Positions 16,902-25,924 of a stretch of DNA of 64,000 nt are shown here, piece by piece (positions within the stretch are counted from its first letter, which is position 1; the number at the start of each line of letters is the position of its first letter). The stretch comes from Candidatus Limnocylindrales bacterium (GTDB lineage Bacteria; Moduliflexota; Moduliflexia; Moduliflexales; JAUQPW01), in assembly GCA_035559535.1 (NCBI GenBank), contig DATMBG010000022.1:186001-250000 (forward strand). The letters run 5' to 3'. The translations under genes were made by a program, and so were the position numbers. Under the pieces are notes generated by a model. That model did no database searches. It was not told the origin of the DNA and worked only from the letters and a program-made list of their open reading frames with translations.

Positions 16902-18893
16902 TTAACGCCTGTAATCTATTCTCACCAAACCATACGGAAGCATTTCAAATTTTAAATGGCCTTCTTCTGTTCCCACCTCCTTTCCGTTCTCTTGATAAAA
17001 GGTTTCTGGCTCCTGCATGGCCTGTTCGACATTCTGTTCATCTAGAGGCCGAATCCAGACTCTGGAAGGCAACCCGGCAACGGTCACCTGTTCCGGGACC
17101 GGACTAAGATTCATCACGATGAATCGGGTATGTCCATTTTTTCTCAATCCCAGTCCATTGGCCCGTAGAATGTCACTGGAACGGGTAGGGATGACAGTAC
17201 CGCCGATAAACTGACCCACATCGGCCAGGACATGGTAAAGGGGAAATACCGTACCCGGTCGTGAAGGGAACTTTTCCGGTAAGGGAGAACCCTGCTCCGT
17301 CTCCATAACCCCTCGCCAGCCGGTCGTTTCATAGTAGGTGACACTGTATATTCCTTCTTCCAGGAGATATTTGAGACTTCCCGTGGTCCAACATGCGCCA
17401 AACAAAGATGTTTGCCGAACGTCCACCTGGGGGGGAAGTTCTCCTGGAATGGCTTTTGGCTCGGGAGGCGAACCGTTGGGTTGAAGTCGGGGACGGAGCG
17501 TAACCGGACTGATGGCCAACAGTTTATCTCCGATAATTCGACGGGCATTTTGAACGGTTACCCCTTGGGTCTCCAGGTTTTCTACCAGTGTTGCATCATC
17601 AAAGGCGTGAACCTGGGGATTAATGGAATAGCTTACCAAATCGATAAGGGCCACCGGGGGATGACCGCGGTTTATCTCCGTAAAATAGGCGTTGGTACCT
17701 GCACCCACTTTGGCGGCAGGTGCGTATTCTTTCAAGACAGGACGGGCCAGTTGAATCCACTTTTCGGTGGTTGAACTCTCCCCAATATGGAAGATCAACC
17801 AGGTACAAACCCGCGGTTTAATCTGAAATAGTGCGTCCCTCAAGTCCATAAGTTCCTCCCTGGCTACATCCGACAAAATCAATGCCACTTCCAAGTCCAC
17901 TCCCAGCTTTTCGGCTTCCTCGCCGGCTCGCTGCAATCGATTCCTATAATCTGATTCAAATAAAGGTAAATCCACCCGAAGATGGGAAAGGTTGAGTAGC
18001 TTCAGGCGGGCGATTTCCTTGGGGGTTAAAGATTGACCATGACTGGCCATACCCAGTCCGATACGCGGTAAGGGGAATGGATTGGCCGTAACCAGCCCCT
18101 CTATTCTCAAAGGTTTTGGCTGAGGAGGGGTGAAGAGGGCCGGGGTATGAAAACGTGCCGGATCTTTCTGTTCTCGAATTTTATCCTCTTCCCCCTCCTG
18201 ACCATAGTGAAGGAAAAGAGTAACCGACTGGCTAATTTTCTCCCCGGCTTTGACTTCGACAGGACGTGGTAGCGCAAGGGGGGTACAATAGGTTTTGAAA
18301 GAAGCATCTGTCCAGTTACGATGGTCTTCGGTTTCAAATACCTCTCCTTCAAAGCGAACTTCTGCCCGAATGCCGGGTCGGACTTCATGGATCATACCCT
18401 GTAGATCCATAAAAGGTTGATGAGGTGAAATTGCTTTTGGAAACATGCTGCGTTCTCGGGTGCCATCTTTTTTCAATAATTCAACCGGTAACCCGGCAAC
18501 CGACATGGGATGAAGTACACAGAAACCGAGACGGGCCCGCCAGAAATTACGATGGGCGATTCCCTCCATCGAGAAGCGAATTGTTCCCTGCCGGTCCCCT
18601 GTAATATGTCCCTGCCAGGAAAAGTCGATTTCACCTTGTTTATGATCGGCGTCAAAGGTAATTTCAAAATGATCTTCCTGGCTATCTACCTTCAGGTTGG
18701 AAATAACCGGCACCACGGTACTCCAATCCGGCGGACGCAGCGCCATATAGATGTGCCGAAGAACTTCCTGTTCACCGAGTCGAATATACCTTAGTGTACC
18801 TGCTTCAAATTGAAGCGTGAGTGGACCTGCACGAAGTTCAAGCCGTTGCGCGGGAGGTTCGTTGACCCCACGTAGAAGAATCCAATTTGACAT
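16902..18893 (-). CDS. D-apionate lactonase-like protein (tentative)
   Basis: This 663-aa cytoplasmic protein has no signal peptide. Blocks such as GTLRYIRLGEQEVLRHIYMA, FWRARLGFCVLHP and HQPFMDLQGM recall the ApnL family, described as D-apionate lactonases in apiose catabolism. The middle (~270-520) looks like a TIM-barrel glycosidase fold with SHLRVDLPLFE and SYSINPQVHAFDD; the C-terminal part is beta-rich. I recognise this from memory, so the assignment is moderate. It heads the leftward catabolic run, upstream of a sugar binding protein. The start ATG is preceded by GGAGGAAATGAC. A generic glycoside hydrolase is the alternative. Confidence 0.6.
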   Translation of the reverse strand: MSNWILLRGVNEPPAQRLELRAGPLTLQFEAGTLRYIRLGEQEVLRHIYMALRPPDWSTVVPVISNLKVDSQEDHFEITFDADHKQGEIDFSWQGHITGDRQGTIRFSMEGIAHRNFWRARLGFCVLHPMSVAGLPVELLKKDGTRERSMFPKAISPHQPFMDLQGMIHEVRPGIRAEVRFEGEVFETEDHRNWTDASFKTYCTPLALPRPVEVKAGEKISQSVTLFLHYGQEGEEDKIREQKDPARFHTPALFTPPQPKPLRIEGLVTANPFPLPRIGLGMASHGQSLTPKEIARLKLLNLSHLRVDLPLFESDYRNRLQRAGEEAEKLGVDLEVALILSDVAREELMDLRDALFQIKPRVCTWLIFHIGESSTTEKWIQLARPVLKEYAPAAKVGAGTNAYFTEINRGHPPVALIDLVSYSINPQVHAFDDATLVENLETQGVTVQNARRIIGDKLLAISPVTLRPRLQPNGSPPEPKAIPGELPPQVDVRQTSLFGACWTTGSLKYLLEEGIYSVTYYETTGWRGVMETEQGSPLPEKFPSRPGTVFPLYHVLADVGQFIGGTVIPTRSSDILRANGLGLRKNGHTRFIVMNLSPVPEQVTVAGLPSRVWIRPLDEQNVEQAMQEPETFYQENGKEVGTEEGHLKFEMLPYGLVRIDYRR

Positions 18894-19036
18894 GTCATTT
18901 CCTCCTCCGGGTTTTTTAGCAGATTTTCAACAAAACCAGGTAATATTGGCTTAACATACTCTGTCCGGGCTGGCAAGAAAATTTTAAAAAAATTGTAATC
19001 TGAAGGAGGAAGGGAAGGAAATAAGGGGAAAAAACA

Positions 19037-19065
19037 AAAAGGAGATCTTTAACGATCTCCTTTTT
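19037..19065. terminator. Bidirectional intrinsic terminator
   Basis: GGAGATC and GATCTCC pair around TTTAAC, with five T residues on the right and five A residues on the left, so it can terminate transcription in either direction. It lies just after the leftward tRNA-Lys gene. Confidence 0.85.
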
Positions 19066-19072
19066 AACTCCA

Positions 19073-19146
<74 letters not shown>

Positions 19147-19355
19147 AGATGCCTAGTAAAATTTAGTGCTTCAAAAACAATTACGCAACAAGAAAAAATT
19201 ACCGGTTAACCTTCATCCCTTGCTGGACCCCTTCCTTTGTGCATCCCAACAGATGACCCCAGGAGCAATACCCTGGGTTAGATTTGGAAAGTATCCAAGG
19301 GATGGTTTCATTACTCCCGGCCATAACGGCCCGGAAAGAATCTACCCTGTAAGGT

Positions 19356-19634
19356 TTAAAGAGTCTCTTCCTCCAGGGCTCTGATTTTCCTCTGCAGAAT
19401 ATCCAGTTGTTTTTGAAACTCCTCCTCACTGGCATTCATATCTAGAAGAATCTCTCCCTCTTGAGGTATATCTTTCACTACGTACAAAGAATAATCGGGA
19501 TATAATATGTCGGCCTCTGGATTTGGACTCTCTAAATCAAATTCCATAAAAGATAGATCTGAGCGTAAAAGGGATTCTGCAAGCAACATCATAGATTCCC
19601 AACCTAGAAAATGATTCCTGAATTTTCGACTCAT
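19356..19634 (-). CDS. Small hypothetical protein
   Basis: This 92-aa acidic protein has no family I recognise. Its C-terminal third is helical and charged (NASEEEFQKQLDILQRKIRALEEETL), a likely short coiled coil. The middle is rich in Tyr and Asp. It is divergent from the DUF2064 gene and has no strong ribosome-binding site at the ATG used; a start at the MM pair (residues 15-16) is possible. Coding status is likely but not certain. Confidence 0.5.
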   Translation of the reverse strand: MSRKFRNHFLGWESMMLLAESLLRSDLSFMEFDLESPNPEADILYPDYSLYVVKDIPQEGEILLDMNASEEEFQKQLDILQRKIRALEEETL

Positions 19635-19745
19635 AAACTTAATAGGCTCACGATTGACTTTATTCTATTATTTATCTTATTAATAAAAAAGGCAAATAAA
19701 AACAGGCCCGGGAAACTAACTTTTTATGTTGTCATGCAGCTTTCT

Positions 19746-20426
19746 ATGCTAAAGCAAGCTTTGGTGATCATGGTTAAGGCACCGGTTCCAGGAAGAGTAA
19801 AAACCCGACTCTGTCCCCCTTTGACTCCGGAAATGGCCGCAGAACTTTATCGGTGTTTTCTGATTGATATTTTCAGACGAGTGGTCCAACTCCCCCAGGT
19901 GAATAAAATTATCGGGTATACCCCTGAGGGAACCTGGCCAATCTTTCGCAGTTTATTACCTTCCGGGGATTTTGAGTTTATTCCCCAACGGGGTCAGGAT
20001 CTGGGAGAACGCATGGCCAATCTGTTTAAGGATTTATTTCGATCTGGATACACTTCCATTTCTTTAATCGGAAGTGATTGCCCCCATCTCCCCCTAGAGT
20101 TTCTACAAAAATCTCTGGATTATTTAAAAAACCCGGAGGTGGAAGTCGTGCTGGGACCCTCAGAAGATGGGGGTTATTACTTGGTGGGATTATCCAGATC
20201 GCAACCGGAGATCTTTCAAGGAATCACCTGGAGTACCGATAAGGTTCTTACTGAAACCCTGAATCGAGTCCACCAACTAGGGCTTAAGGTGGCTCTGCTC
20301 TCCCCCTGGTATGATCTAGATACACCAGAGGATCTTAAAAAACTTACAAAAGAAGAACTAAAACACCCCGGGAAAGATTTACCGCTGGAGACCCTGGGCT
20401 TTTTGAGAAAGCATTTGAAACTATAA
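19746..20426 (+). CDS. DUF2064/TIGR04282 family glycosyltransferase-like protein
   Basis: This 226-aa protein matches the nucleotidyl/glycosyltransferase-fold family annotated as arsenosugar biosynthesis glycosyltransferase. The N-terminus VMVKAPVPGRVKTRLCPPL is the family signature, followed by GQDLGERM, GSDCPHLP and GPSEDGGYYLVGL, and WSTDKVL later. It probably transfers or activates a sugar-nucleotide substrate in the cytoplasm. I start at MLKQALVIM (19746), close to the conserved motif; an in-frame start at 19734 is equally possible, and a longer frame to 19611 adds only non-conserved sequence. Confidence 0.85.
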   Translation: MLKQALVIMVKAPVPGRVKTRLCPPLTPEMAAELYRCFLIDIFRRVVQLPQVNKIIGYTPEGTWPIFRSLLPSGDFEFIPQRGQDLGERMANLFKDLFRSGYTSISLIGSDCPHLPLEFLQKSLDYLKNPEVEVVLGPSEDGGYYLVGLSRSQPEIFQGITWSTDKVLTETLNRVHQLGLKVALLSPWYDLDTPEDLKKLTKEELKHPGKDLPLETLGFLRKHLKL

Positions 20427-20960
20427 TACCGGATCGTGTCCGGTGCCTCCGGATCCCTTCCCTCGCATACTTCTTCAAGTTGAAAATGATCTCCCGAACC
20501 TGTCCGTGCAGGCAGGGATAAGGGTAAAGTCGTTTCTTCACTTTACGCCGGGCCTCAGTACGCCTCGTTCCGTGCAAGGGAAGGGAGACTTTCAAAGGCC
20601 CGGGTATTTCCCTTGAAACATTCCCTTTACAAGATTACTTTTTCTGAAAATTCAAAGAGATATGATCTTGTAACTTCTTTTAGTACTCATCTGCCTTTCA
20701 GGGAATAATCCCAGGATTGCCGGTCAGGACTGGGTTTAAGTAACTGTATCAATTTAGTAGATGTCCCTTTTTCTGTCTAAACACCCCCCTGGCCCCCCTC
20801 CAGGGGGGATTCAGCAGCAACCCTATGTCAGTCCCCCCTGGAGGGGGGCCAGGGGGGTGTTTCTTTTTCCACCTACTAAATGGATACGGATACCGGGTTT
20901 AAAACCTGTCTTTACTTATGAAAGGCAAACGGGTATAAAAAGAAGAAAGGAGGCTATTTC
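20427..20960. other. Intergenic region with hairpin element
   Basis: No gene is seen in this 534-bp gap. Its right half holds the palindromic element described at 20752-20882. The left half has scattered GC-rich inverted words but no recognisable RNA family or promoter. Confidence 0.6.
20752..20882. repeat. MITE-like palindromic element
   Basis: Outer arms ATTTAGTAGATG and CACCTACTAAAT are inverted (11 of 12). Inside them two perfect 30-bp arms (20779-20808 and 20833-20862), built of C- and G-runs around TGGCC/TGG, enclose a 24-nt loop. The whole folds into one long hairpin, typical of a miniature inverted-repeat element. No transposase is present. Confidence 0.75.
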
Positions 20961-21635
20961 ATGGAGCCCACAGAGTTTAAAAATGCTACCCGAGCCCAGT
21001 CTGCTTTCTTGACTTCTGCGGAGCGAAAAGTTCTAAAATGGCTCGCCCGGCGGACACCCCTATGGATTCATCCAGATCATCTAACCCTGATAGGCTTTGT
21101 AGCCATGTTTTTAGCCGGGGTATTTTATGGTCTCAGCCGGTGGGATGCCCGGTTTCTTCATGGGGTTAATTTTTGGCTTCTGATTAACTGGCTGGGAGAC
21201 AGTCTGGATGGTACATTGGCCCGTTACCGAAATAAACAACGACCCAGGTACGGATTTTACGTGGACCATATGGTGGACACCTTTGGCACTTTTTTTCTCA
21301 TAGGTGGACTGGCCTTCTCCGGTTATATGAGCGAACGGATTGCCTTTGGAGTGCTGGTTGTTTATTTCATGCTGGCCATTCAGGTTTATCTGGCTACCTA
21401 CACCCTGGGGACCTTTCAATTGTCTTTCTGGAAGTTGGGTCCTACCGAGTTGAGGATACTTCTCGTTCTGGGAAACCTTGTTCTGCTTTTGTCTCCCCAT
21501 GCGCAGATTTATGATCGGACTTATTTACTTTACGATGTGGGGGGTATTATGGGTATAGTCGGTATGGCCTGGACGTTAATCACTTCGGCGATTCGAAATA
21601 CAAAAATTCTGTATGATTTGGAACAGGTTTCATAA
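20961..21635 (+). CDS. CDP-alcohol phosphatidyltransferase family protein
   Basis: This 224-aa integral membrane enzyme carries the complete CDP-alcohol signature: DSLDGTLARYRNKQRPRYGF followed by YVDHMVD, matching D-x2-DG-x2-AR-x8-G-x3-D-x3-D. Several membrane spans follow. The family joins a CDP-linked lipid to an alcohol (glycerol phosphate, inositol, choline or similar) in the inner membrane. Which alcohol is used cannot be read from sequence. GGAGG sits 8 nt before the ATG. It may be a single-gene unit following the palindromic element. Confidence 0.9.
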   Translation: MEPTEFKNATRAQSAFLTSAERKVLKWLARRTPLWIHPDHLTLIGFVAMFLAGVFYGLSRWDARFLHGVNFWLLINWLGDSLDGTLARYRNKQRPRYGFYVDHMVDTFGTFFLIGGLAFSGYMSERIAFGVLVVYFMLAIQVYLATYTLGTFQLSFWKLGPTELRILLVLGNLVLLLSPHAQIYDRTYLLYDVGGIMGIVGMAWTLITSAIRNTKILYDLEQVS

Positions 21636-21730
21636 AGGGGAGCATCTTTTCGCCTTGATTTCGTCTCGGTAAAGGGTATATTAATACCAGGTAGATTTAT
21701 TTTTAACCTCTTAACAAAGGACAACTTATT

Positions 21731-22426
21731 ATGTGTGGACGTTATACCCAAACCCGAGAGACGGAAGCTTTACAGGCCCGTTTTAAATTTGAGCCTACAG
21801 ACATTGTACTCCATCCCAGATATAATCTGGCCCCGGGACAGGACGCTCCGGTAATTGTCCAGGAGGAGTCCAGGGTCCTCAAGCTCATGCATTGGGGTCT
21901 GGTCCCATCCTGGGCAAAAGAAACCTCCACCGGCTATAAGATGATCAACGCCCGGGCAGAAACCCTTACCCAAAAACCCAGTTTTAAGAAGTCTTTTCAG
22001 CGCAGGCGTTGCCTGGTTCCGGCCGATGGTTTCTATGAATGGCGTAAAAATGGCGGTCGGGCCAAAACTCCTCTACGTTTTGTACTCAAAAGCGGAGACC
22101 CTTTCGCTTTTGCAGGTCTCTGGGATATATGGCAGGGATCTGACGAAGACGCAACAGAAGGTAACAACCGCTTGTTGCTGCTTTCCTTTACCATCATTAC
22201 AACAGAAGCCAACGATCTGATTCGTCCGATTCATGATCGAATGCCGGTTATACTCCAACCAAAAGATGAAGATACCTGGTTAGATCCGGATTTGAAGGAT
22301 GTTAACAAACTGGCTTCTCTGTTAGTACCTTATCCATCGGATAAAATGATGGGGTACGAAGTCTCCTCTCTGGTAAATTCACCTCAAAACGATACCCCTG
22401 AGTGCCTGTTAGAAAGGAGGGTATAG
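21731..22426 (+). CDS. SOS response-associated peptidase (SRAP/YedK/HMCES)
   Basis: This 231-aa protein begins MCGRYTQT, exposing Cys2 as the catalytic residue that crosslinks to abasic sites in single-stranded DNA. Other family blocks are PRYNLAPGQ, WGLVPSWAK, INARAETL, RRCLVPADGFYEW and HDRMPVIL with the conserved histidine. It shields abasic sites through a thiazolidine DNA-protein crosslink. The cupin gene begins two bases after its stop, so the two are probably co-transcribed. Confidence 0.95.
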   Translation: MCGRYTQTRETEALQARFKFEPTDIVLHPRYNLAPGQDAPVIVQEESRVLKLMHWGLVPSWAKETSTGYKMINARAETLTQKPSFKKSFQRRRCLVPADGFYEWRKNGGRAKTPLRFVLKSGDPFAFAGLWDIWQGSDEDATEGNNRLLLLSFTIITTEANDLIRPIHDRMPVILQPKDEDTWLDPDLKDVNKLASLLVPYPSDKMMGYEVSSLVNSPQNDTPECLLERRV

Positions 22427-22427
22427 A

Positions 22428-22718
22428 ATGAATAATCTCAAACCGGATAGAAGTGAAATCGAGAAAAACTGGCGGGCCCGGGGATTTAGCTGTGATCTTT
22501 GGGTTGATCCCCCCGGACGGGTCTGGAAAGATTATATTCATTCCGTGGATGAGCTTTTGATGGTCCTGGAAGGAGAGATTGAACTGGAAATGCAGGGAAA
22601 GACCTTTCGTCCCAAGGTAGGGGAGGAAGTACTCATCCCGGCCAGAACCCTGCACACCGTTCGTAACGTAGGAAGTACGACTTCCCGATGGCTTTACGGT
22701 TATAAGGAGCATCCCTGA
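22428..22718 (+). CDS. Small cupin-domain protein
   Basis: This 96-aa protein is a single cupin barrel. The first motif contains DYIHSVDELLMVLEGEIELEMQ and the second GEEVLIPARTLHTVRNVG, where one His and Glu would bind a metal. Function is unknown; single-domain cupins range from isomerases to sensors. It starts two bases after the SRAP stop, with GGAGG overlapping the end of that gene, so translation is probably coupled. Confidence 0.85.
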   Translation: MNNLKPDRSEIEKNWRARGFSCDLWVDPPGRVWKDYIHSVDELLMVLEGEIELEMQGKTFRPKVGEEVLIPARTLHTVRNVGSTTSRWLYGYKEHP

Positions 22719-23100
22719 AACCTCTCTGGATCCTGAAAGGAGTCACTCTTGTTCCTGCTTATGGCAGCAATAGCCGGGACGGGTACCCGGTTAGCCGAAA
22801 GCAGAAAAAAGCAGAAGATTTTTAACAGGAAATTTTATCTCCCTGCCGAAGTCCAGATCAGGATGGATTCCTGAGAAGGTTAAGACAGGCCGATTATTAA
22901 ATAACCCTGGGACTCCTGGAATTGTTTACATGGATCTAGAGAGGTGGGTTTCAAACCCTGCTTCTCAACATAGGTGGGAAGAGGATAAGCCGGAGTTCCC
23001 CTTTGATTTTAACTCAACTCCTTTAACTTCAGCATAATTCATCAAGAAAAAGGATTTTATACTTTCCCCCTAATATTTCTCTGAGGTTCCATTTTTTTTC

Positions 23101-23129
23101 TTGACAGGGGATTTTGGAGGGAATATAGA
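23101..23129 (+). promoter_or_regulatory. Sigma-70-type promoter for the PQQ dehydrogenase leader
   Basis: A perfect TTGACA (23101-23106) is separated by 17 nt from TATAGA (23124-23129). A start site near 23136 would give a ~285-nt untranslated leader before the dehydrogenase ATG at 23420. Confidence 0.7.
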
Positions 23130-23274
23130 ACAGGGTTATCCTCATCCCTCAACCCTTCCTCTAACCGGAGGGGGATCATACCACCGGAGCGACAAAAGCA
23201 GAGATCTACCGTCCACCTGTGGGATAAGGAGTCGAGTCAATTCAATCTTTGGCCATGAGTTAGATCACAACCGT

Positions 23275-23350
23275 CTATCCCTACCTCGTAGGGATAGATC
23301 CTTAAACCCATAAGAATCTGTGGTGAGTAGCCCCCGGCTTGTGGGTTTAG
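23275..23350 (+). ncRNA. Structured 5' leader, candidate riboregulator
   Basis: Two adjacent hairpins are visible: CTATCCCTAC and GTAGGGATAG with a 3-nt loop, then TAAACCCATAAG pairing with CTTGTGGGTTTA around a 23-nt loop containing GTGAGTAGCCCCCGG. They end 70 nt before the dehydrogenase start. I cannot match them to a known riboswitch. The second stem-loop also recalls right ends of IS200/IS605-type elements, so a transposon relic is an alternative. Confidence 0.4.
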
Positions 23351-23419
23351 ACAAAGAGGGTATCTGTGTACGTTCTATTGAATTTGCACGGATAGAACCC
23401 TGAATCAAAGGAGGAAATC

Positions 23420-25117
23420 ATGGACCGTATTTTAAGGAGACTCGCAGTAAAGTATTTTGTTTTAGTGCTTTTCCTCACAGGTATTACCGGTTGGGTGCAC
23501 GCACAACCCGTAACAGATATCATGCTGGCGGCTAATCCAGGTGAATCCTGGCTCCATGCCAACGGCAACTGGGCAGGACATCGCTACAGTACCTTAACCC
23601 AACTAAACCCGGAGAGCATCAAGGGTCTCAAGCTTGCCTGGATTTACTCATTAGGGGGAAAAACCGATGCCCAGAATACACCGCTCTATCATGATGGACT
23701 GGTATATGTTGCCCAAGACAATACCGTGTTTGCCCTGGATGCCCATTCTGGGAAACGGGTATGGAAGTATACCCACAAGCTTCCTGAAGATTGGGGTGGA
23801 TACAACGTTCCCTTCATCACAGGTAAACATCGGGGCTTAGCTATTTACGGGGAATATATTTACTTCCTGTCTAACGATGCCAAACTCCACGCCATCCATT
23901 ACAAAACGGGTCAGGCAAAGTTCGTAAAGGATTATCCGGACTTTCCTTACCCCAAGGACTTCGAAAAATCTAAGGATGCAAACGGCTATGCAACGACCGT
24001 TGGTCCCCTGGCAATCCCTGGCCAGATTATTGTACCTATGAACGGGACAGACTTCGGTGGACTCCCCGGATATGTGCTGGGTGTAAATCCAGAGAACGGC
24101 AACATGTTATGGAAAGCCAACATGATCCCAGGACCGGGGGAAGTAGGATACGAGACCTGGCCTCAGGGGAGCCATGAGTGGGGTGGAGCAGGTCCCTGGA
24201 TTACCGGTACCTGGGATCCTGAGCTGAAAATGTACTTTACAGGGACGGCCAATGCTTATCCCTGGAATCCTAAAAACCGGGGTAAGGGATTAATGGAAAA
24301 CCTGGGGGCTGCAGGTATTGTGGCAGTTAATACAGATACCGGCAAGACGGTCTGGCGCTATAGTGCTGTCCCTGGGGATCCCTGGGACTTTGATACGCCA
24401 CAGACTCCGTTGATTATAGAGATCGAAGGACGAAAGACCCTTGTCCAGCCAAACAAGACCGGTTTTATCCACTATCTGGATCCGAAGACCGGAAAATTCC
24501 TGAGAGCCGTACCTTTCGCCGATAAGATTACCTGGATTAAAGGATATGATCCGGAAGGAAAACCCATCAGCCAGATCGACCTGCCTGTAGAAGGGGGGCC
24601 GACGATTGAGGTATGGCCCAGCTTGCTGGGTGGCGTGAACATGTATCCTTCAGCGTATAATCCTAAGACGGGTTATATCTATCTGGCAGCGGTCAATGCC
24701 GGAATGAAGTATGGATTCGAGGATATTAAGGTCATCAGCAACGTCCGACATTTCGGTGCGTATCAGGAATTCATCTGGGGATACGAGGTGGATCAGGCCA
24801 GGGACGTCAAGTCGGGTAGAGAAGTCTGGAGGGATCAAAAGAGTAAACATGGATTTGCCGGTGGAATGCTGACCACAGCCGGAAATCTGACCTTCTACAC
24901 AACCCAGGGGGGTGTCTTTCAAGGTGTAAATGCCACTACCGGTGAAATCCTATACGCCTTCAACCTGGGAACAACAGCTTACTCTGGACCGATTACCTTC
25001 ATGGTTGATGGTAAACAATGCGTCGTACAGGTAGCCGGAGGATCTCCCGAAAAATTCGGCTACAAGGAGCACAATCTGGAACACGGCAGCCTGGTTGCAG
25101 CATTCTGCCTGGAATAA
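23420..25117 (+). CDS. PQQ-dependent-type beta-propeller dehydrogenase
   Basis: This 565-aa periplasmic protein has a signal peptide (FVLVLFLTGITGWVHAQ) and an eight-bladed propeller of the quinoprotein alcohol dehydrogenase family. Blade motifs include GNWAGHRYSTLTQLNPESIK, GTANAYPWNP, VWRYSAVPGDPWDFDTPQTP and the final GGSPEKFGY. It lacks the GDNKW block typical of MxaF/XoxF, so it is a divergent member whose alcohol or aldehyde substrate is unknown. A cytochrome c gene follows at 25222, the expected electron acceptor. A strong terminator lies between the two genes. GGAGG precedes the start. Confidence 0.85.
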   Translation: MDRILRRLAVKYFVLVLFLTGITGWVHAQPVTDIMLAANPGESWLHANGNWAGHRYSTLTQLNPESIKGLKLAWIYSLGGKTDAQNTPLYHDGLVYVAQDNTVFALDAHSGKRVWKYTHKLPEDWGGYNVPFITGKHRGLAIYGEYIYFLSNDAKLHAIHYKTGQAKFVKDYPDFPYPKDFEKSKDANGYATTVGPLAIPGQIIVPMNGTDFGGLPGYVLGVNPENGNMLWKANMIPGPGEVGYETWPQGSHEWGGAGPWITGTWDPELKMYFTGTANAYPWNPKNRGKGLMENLGAAGIVAVNTDTGKTVWRYSAVPGDPWDFDTPQTPLIIEIEGRKTLVQPNKTGFIHYLDPKTGKFLRAVPFADKITWIKGYDPEGKPISQIDLPVEGGPTIEVWPSLLGGVNMYPSAYNPKTGYIYLAAVNAGMKYGFEDIKVISNVRHFGAYQEFIWGYEVDQARDVKSGREVWRDQKSKHGFAGGMLTTAGNLTFYTTQGGVFQGVNATTGEILYAFNLGTTAYSGPITFMVDGKQCVVQVAGGSPEKFGYKEHNLEHGSLVAAFCLE

Positions 25118-25156
25118 ACCGGAAGATGCCCAGGAGTTTTACTTAAAGTAGAGATG

Positions 25157-25189
25157 AAAAAGCGCGCACAGAGGACTGTGCGCGCTTTT
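25157..25189. terminator. Intrinsic terminator after the dehydrogenase
   Basis: AAAAGCGCGCACAG and CTGTGCGCGCTTTT pair in a 14-bp stem around a 4-nt loop, with A and T tracts on the two flanks. It should reduce read-through into the cytochrome gene. Confidence 0.85.
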
Positions 25190-25221
25190 GTGGGATAGGT
25201 CAAAAATAAAGGGAGAAAGTA

Positions 25222-25650
25222 ATGAGGAGAATGGGTCAAGGAATTCTGTTAGGGATTTTTATGGTAGGCTTTATCACCATAAATGGATGGGGCCTGGGGA
25301 ACGCCCTGGGAGCCGATACAGGAACAGAAATCCCGGCGACAAATCCTTTTTCGGGGAATCAAGCCGCCATCGAGGAAGGTCGCTCCTGGTACCGCTCTAT
25401 ATGCAGTAATTGTCACGGTGGAAGGGCCGATGGAGCAGGAGAGCGTGGGCATGGTGCCGATCTACGGGTGTTCAACAAGGGATTCCGGAAATTTGTTGAA
25501 ACCGTAAAGAATGGAAGAGATACCGGTCGTGCCATGAAAATGCCCAGTTGGGGAAAAGTTTTATCTGATGATACTATCTATAAAATCGGAGCCTATCTGG
25601 AAACACTGGCCCAGGAAGGAGCTAACTGGAAAGAAGGAGTCAAACAGTAA
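25222..25650 (+). CDS. Periplasmic c-type cytochrome
   Basis: This 142-aa protein has an N-terminal signal (GILLGIFMVGFITINGWGLG) and one haem site CSNCHGG. The distal Met ligand is probably in AMKMPSWGKVLSD, typical of class I cytochromes c. It would accept electrons from the PQQ-type dehydrogenase encoded just upstream and pass them to a terminal oxidase. A GGGAGAAAGTA sequence precedes the ATG. The intervening terminator suggests its level is set separately or by partial read-through. Confidence 0.9.
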   Translation: MRRMGQGILLGIFMVGFITINGWGLGNALGADTGTEIPATNPFSGNQAAIEEGRSWYRSICSNCHGGRADGAGERGHGADLRVFNKGFRKFVETVKNGRDTGRAMKMPSWGKVLSDDTIYKIGAYLETLAQEGANWKEGVKQ

Positions 25651-25924
25651 CCGCCTGTTAACCTCCAGCAGGGCGGTACCGATCGTCCTACCGGTTCCAG
25701 GTAAACAGAGAAAAATCAAAGTTCCGTTCTCGAACCTCCAGGGCTAATAGGAAAATTAACCGACATGAAAATGGGGGGGGTAAGGCGTTTGCGCTCCCAG
25801 GGAATGGGACCAAACTTTTCTACTTTATCCTGCGCATATAGGAACAACCTGGAGCAGTTGAGAAAACCCTAAGGAGGAATTAGAGTGAGCGGCGAGGGCC
25901 CCCTCGCCGCCTTGAGAAGTGGGA

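Larger units (their letters stand above)
22719..23419. other. Long intergenic region with promoter and structured leader
   Basis: No credible gene is seen in these 700 bp. The left half is unremarkable. From 23101 a consensus promoter and two strong hairpins precede the PQQ-type dehydrogenase, giving a leader of roughly 285 nt. Confidence 0.6.

Noticed and set aside
16750-18960. Sigma-54 (-24/-12) promoters for the catabolic cluster
   Set aside because: I looked for TGGCAC-N5-TTGC patterns upstream of the main operons and saw none convincing, so the NtrC regulator's targets stay open.
20427-20750. Possible minus-strand gene downstream of the DUF2064 gene
   Set aside because: The frame overlaps the DUF2064 C-terminus, is very basic and low complexity, and has no family features.
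23101-23313. Possible 70-aa gene upstream of the PQQ dehydrogenase
   Set aside because: It begins within the promoter, has no ribosome site, no recognisable family, and ends in the hairpin region.
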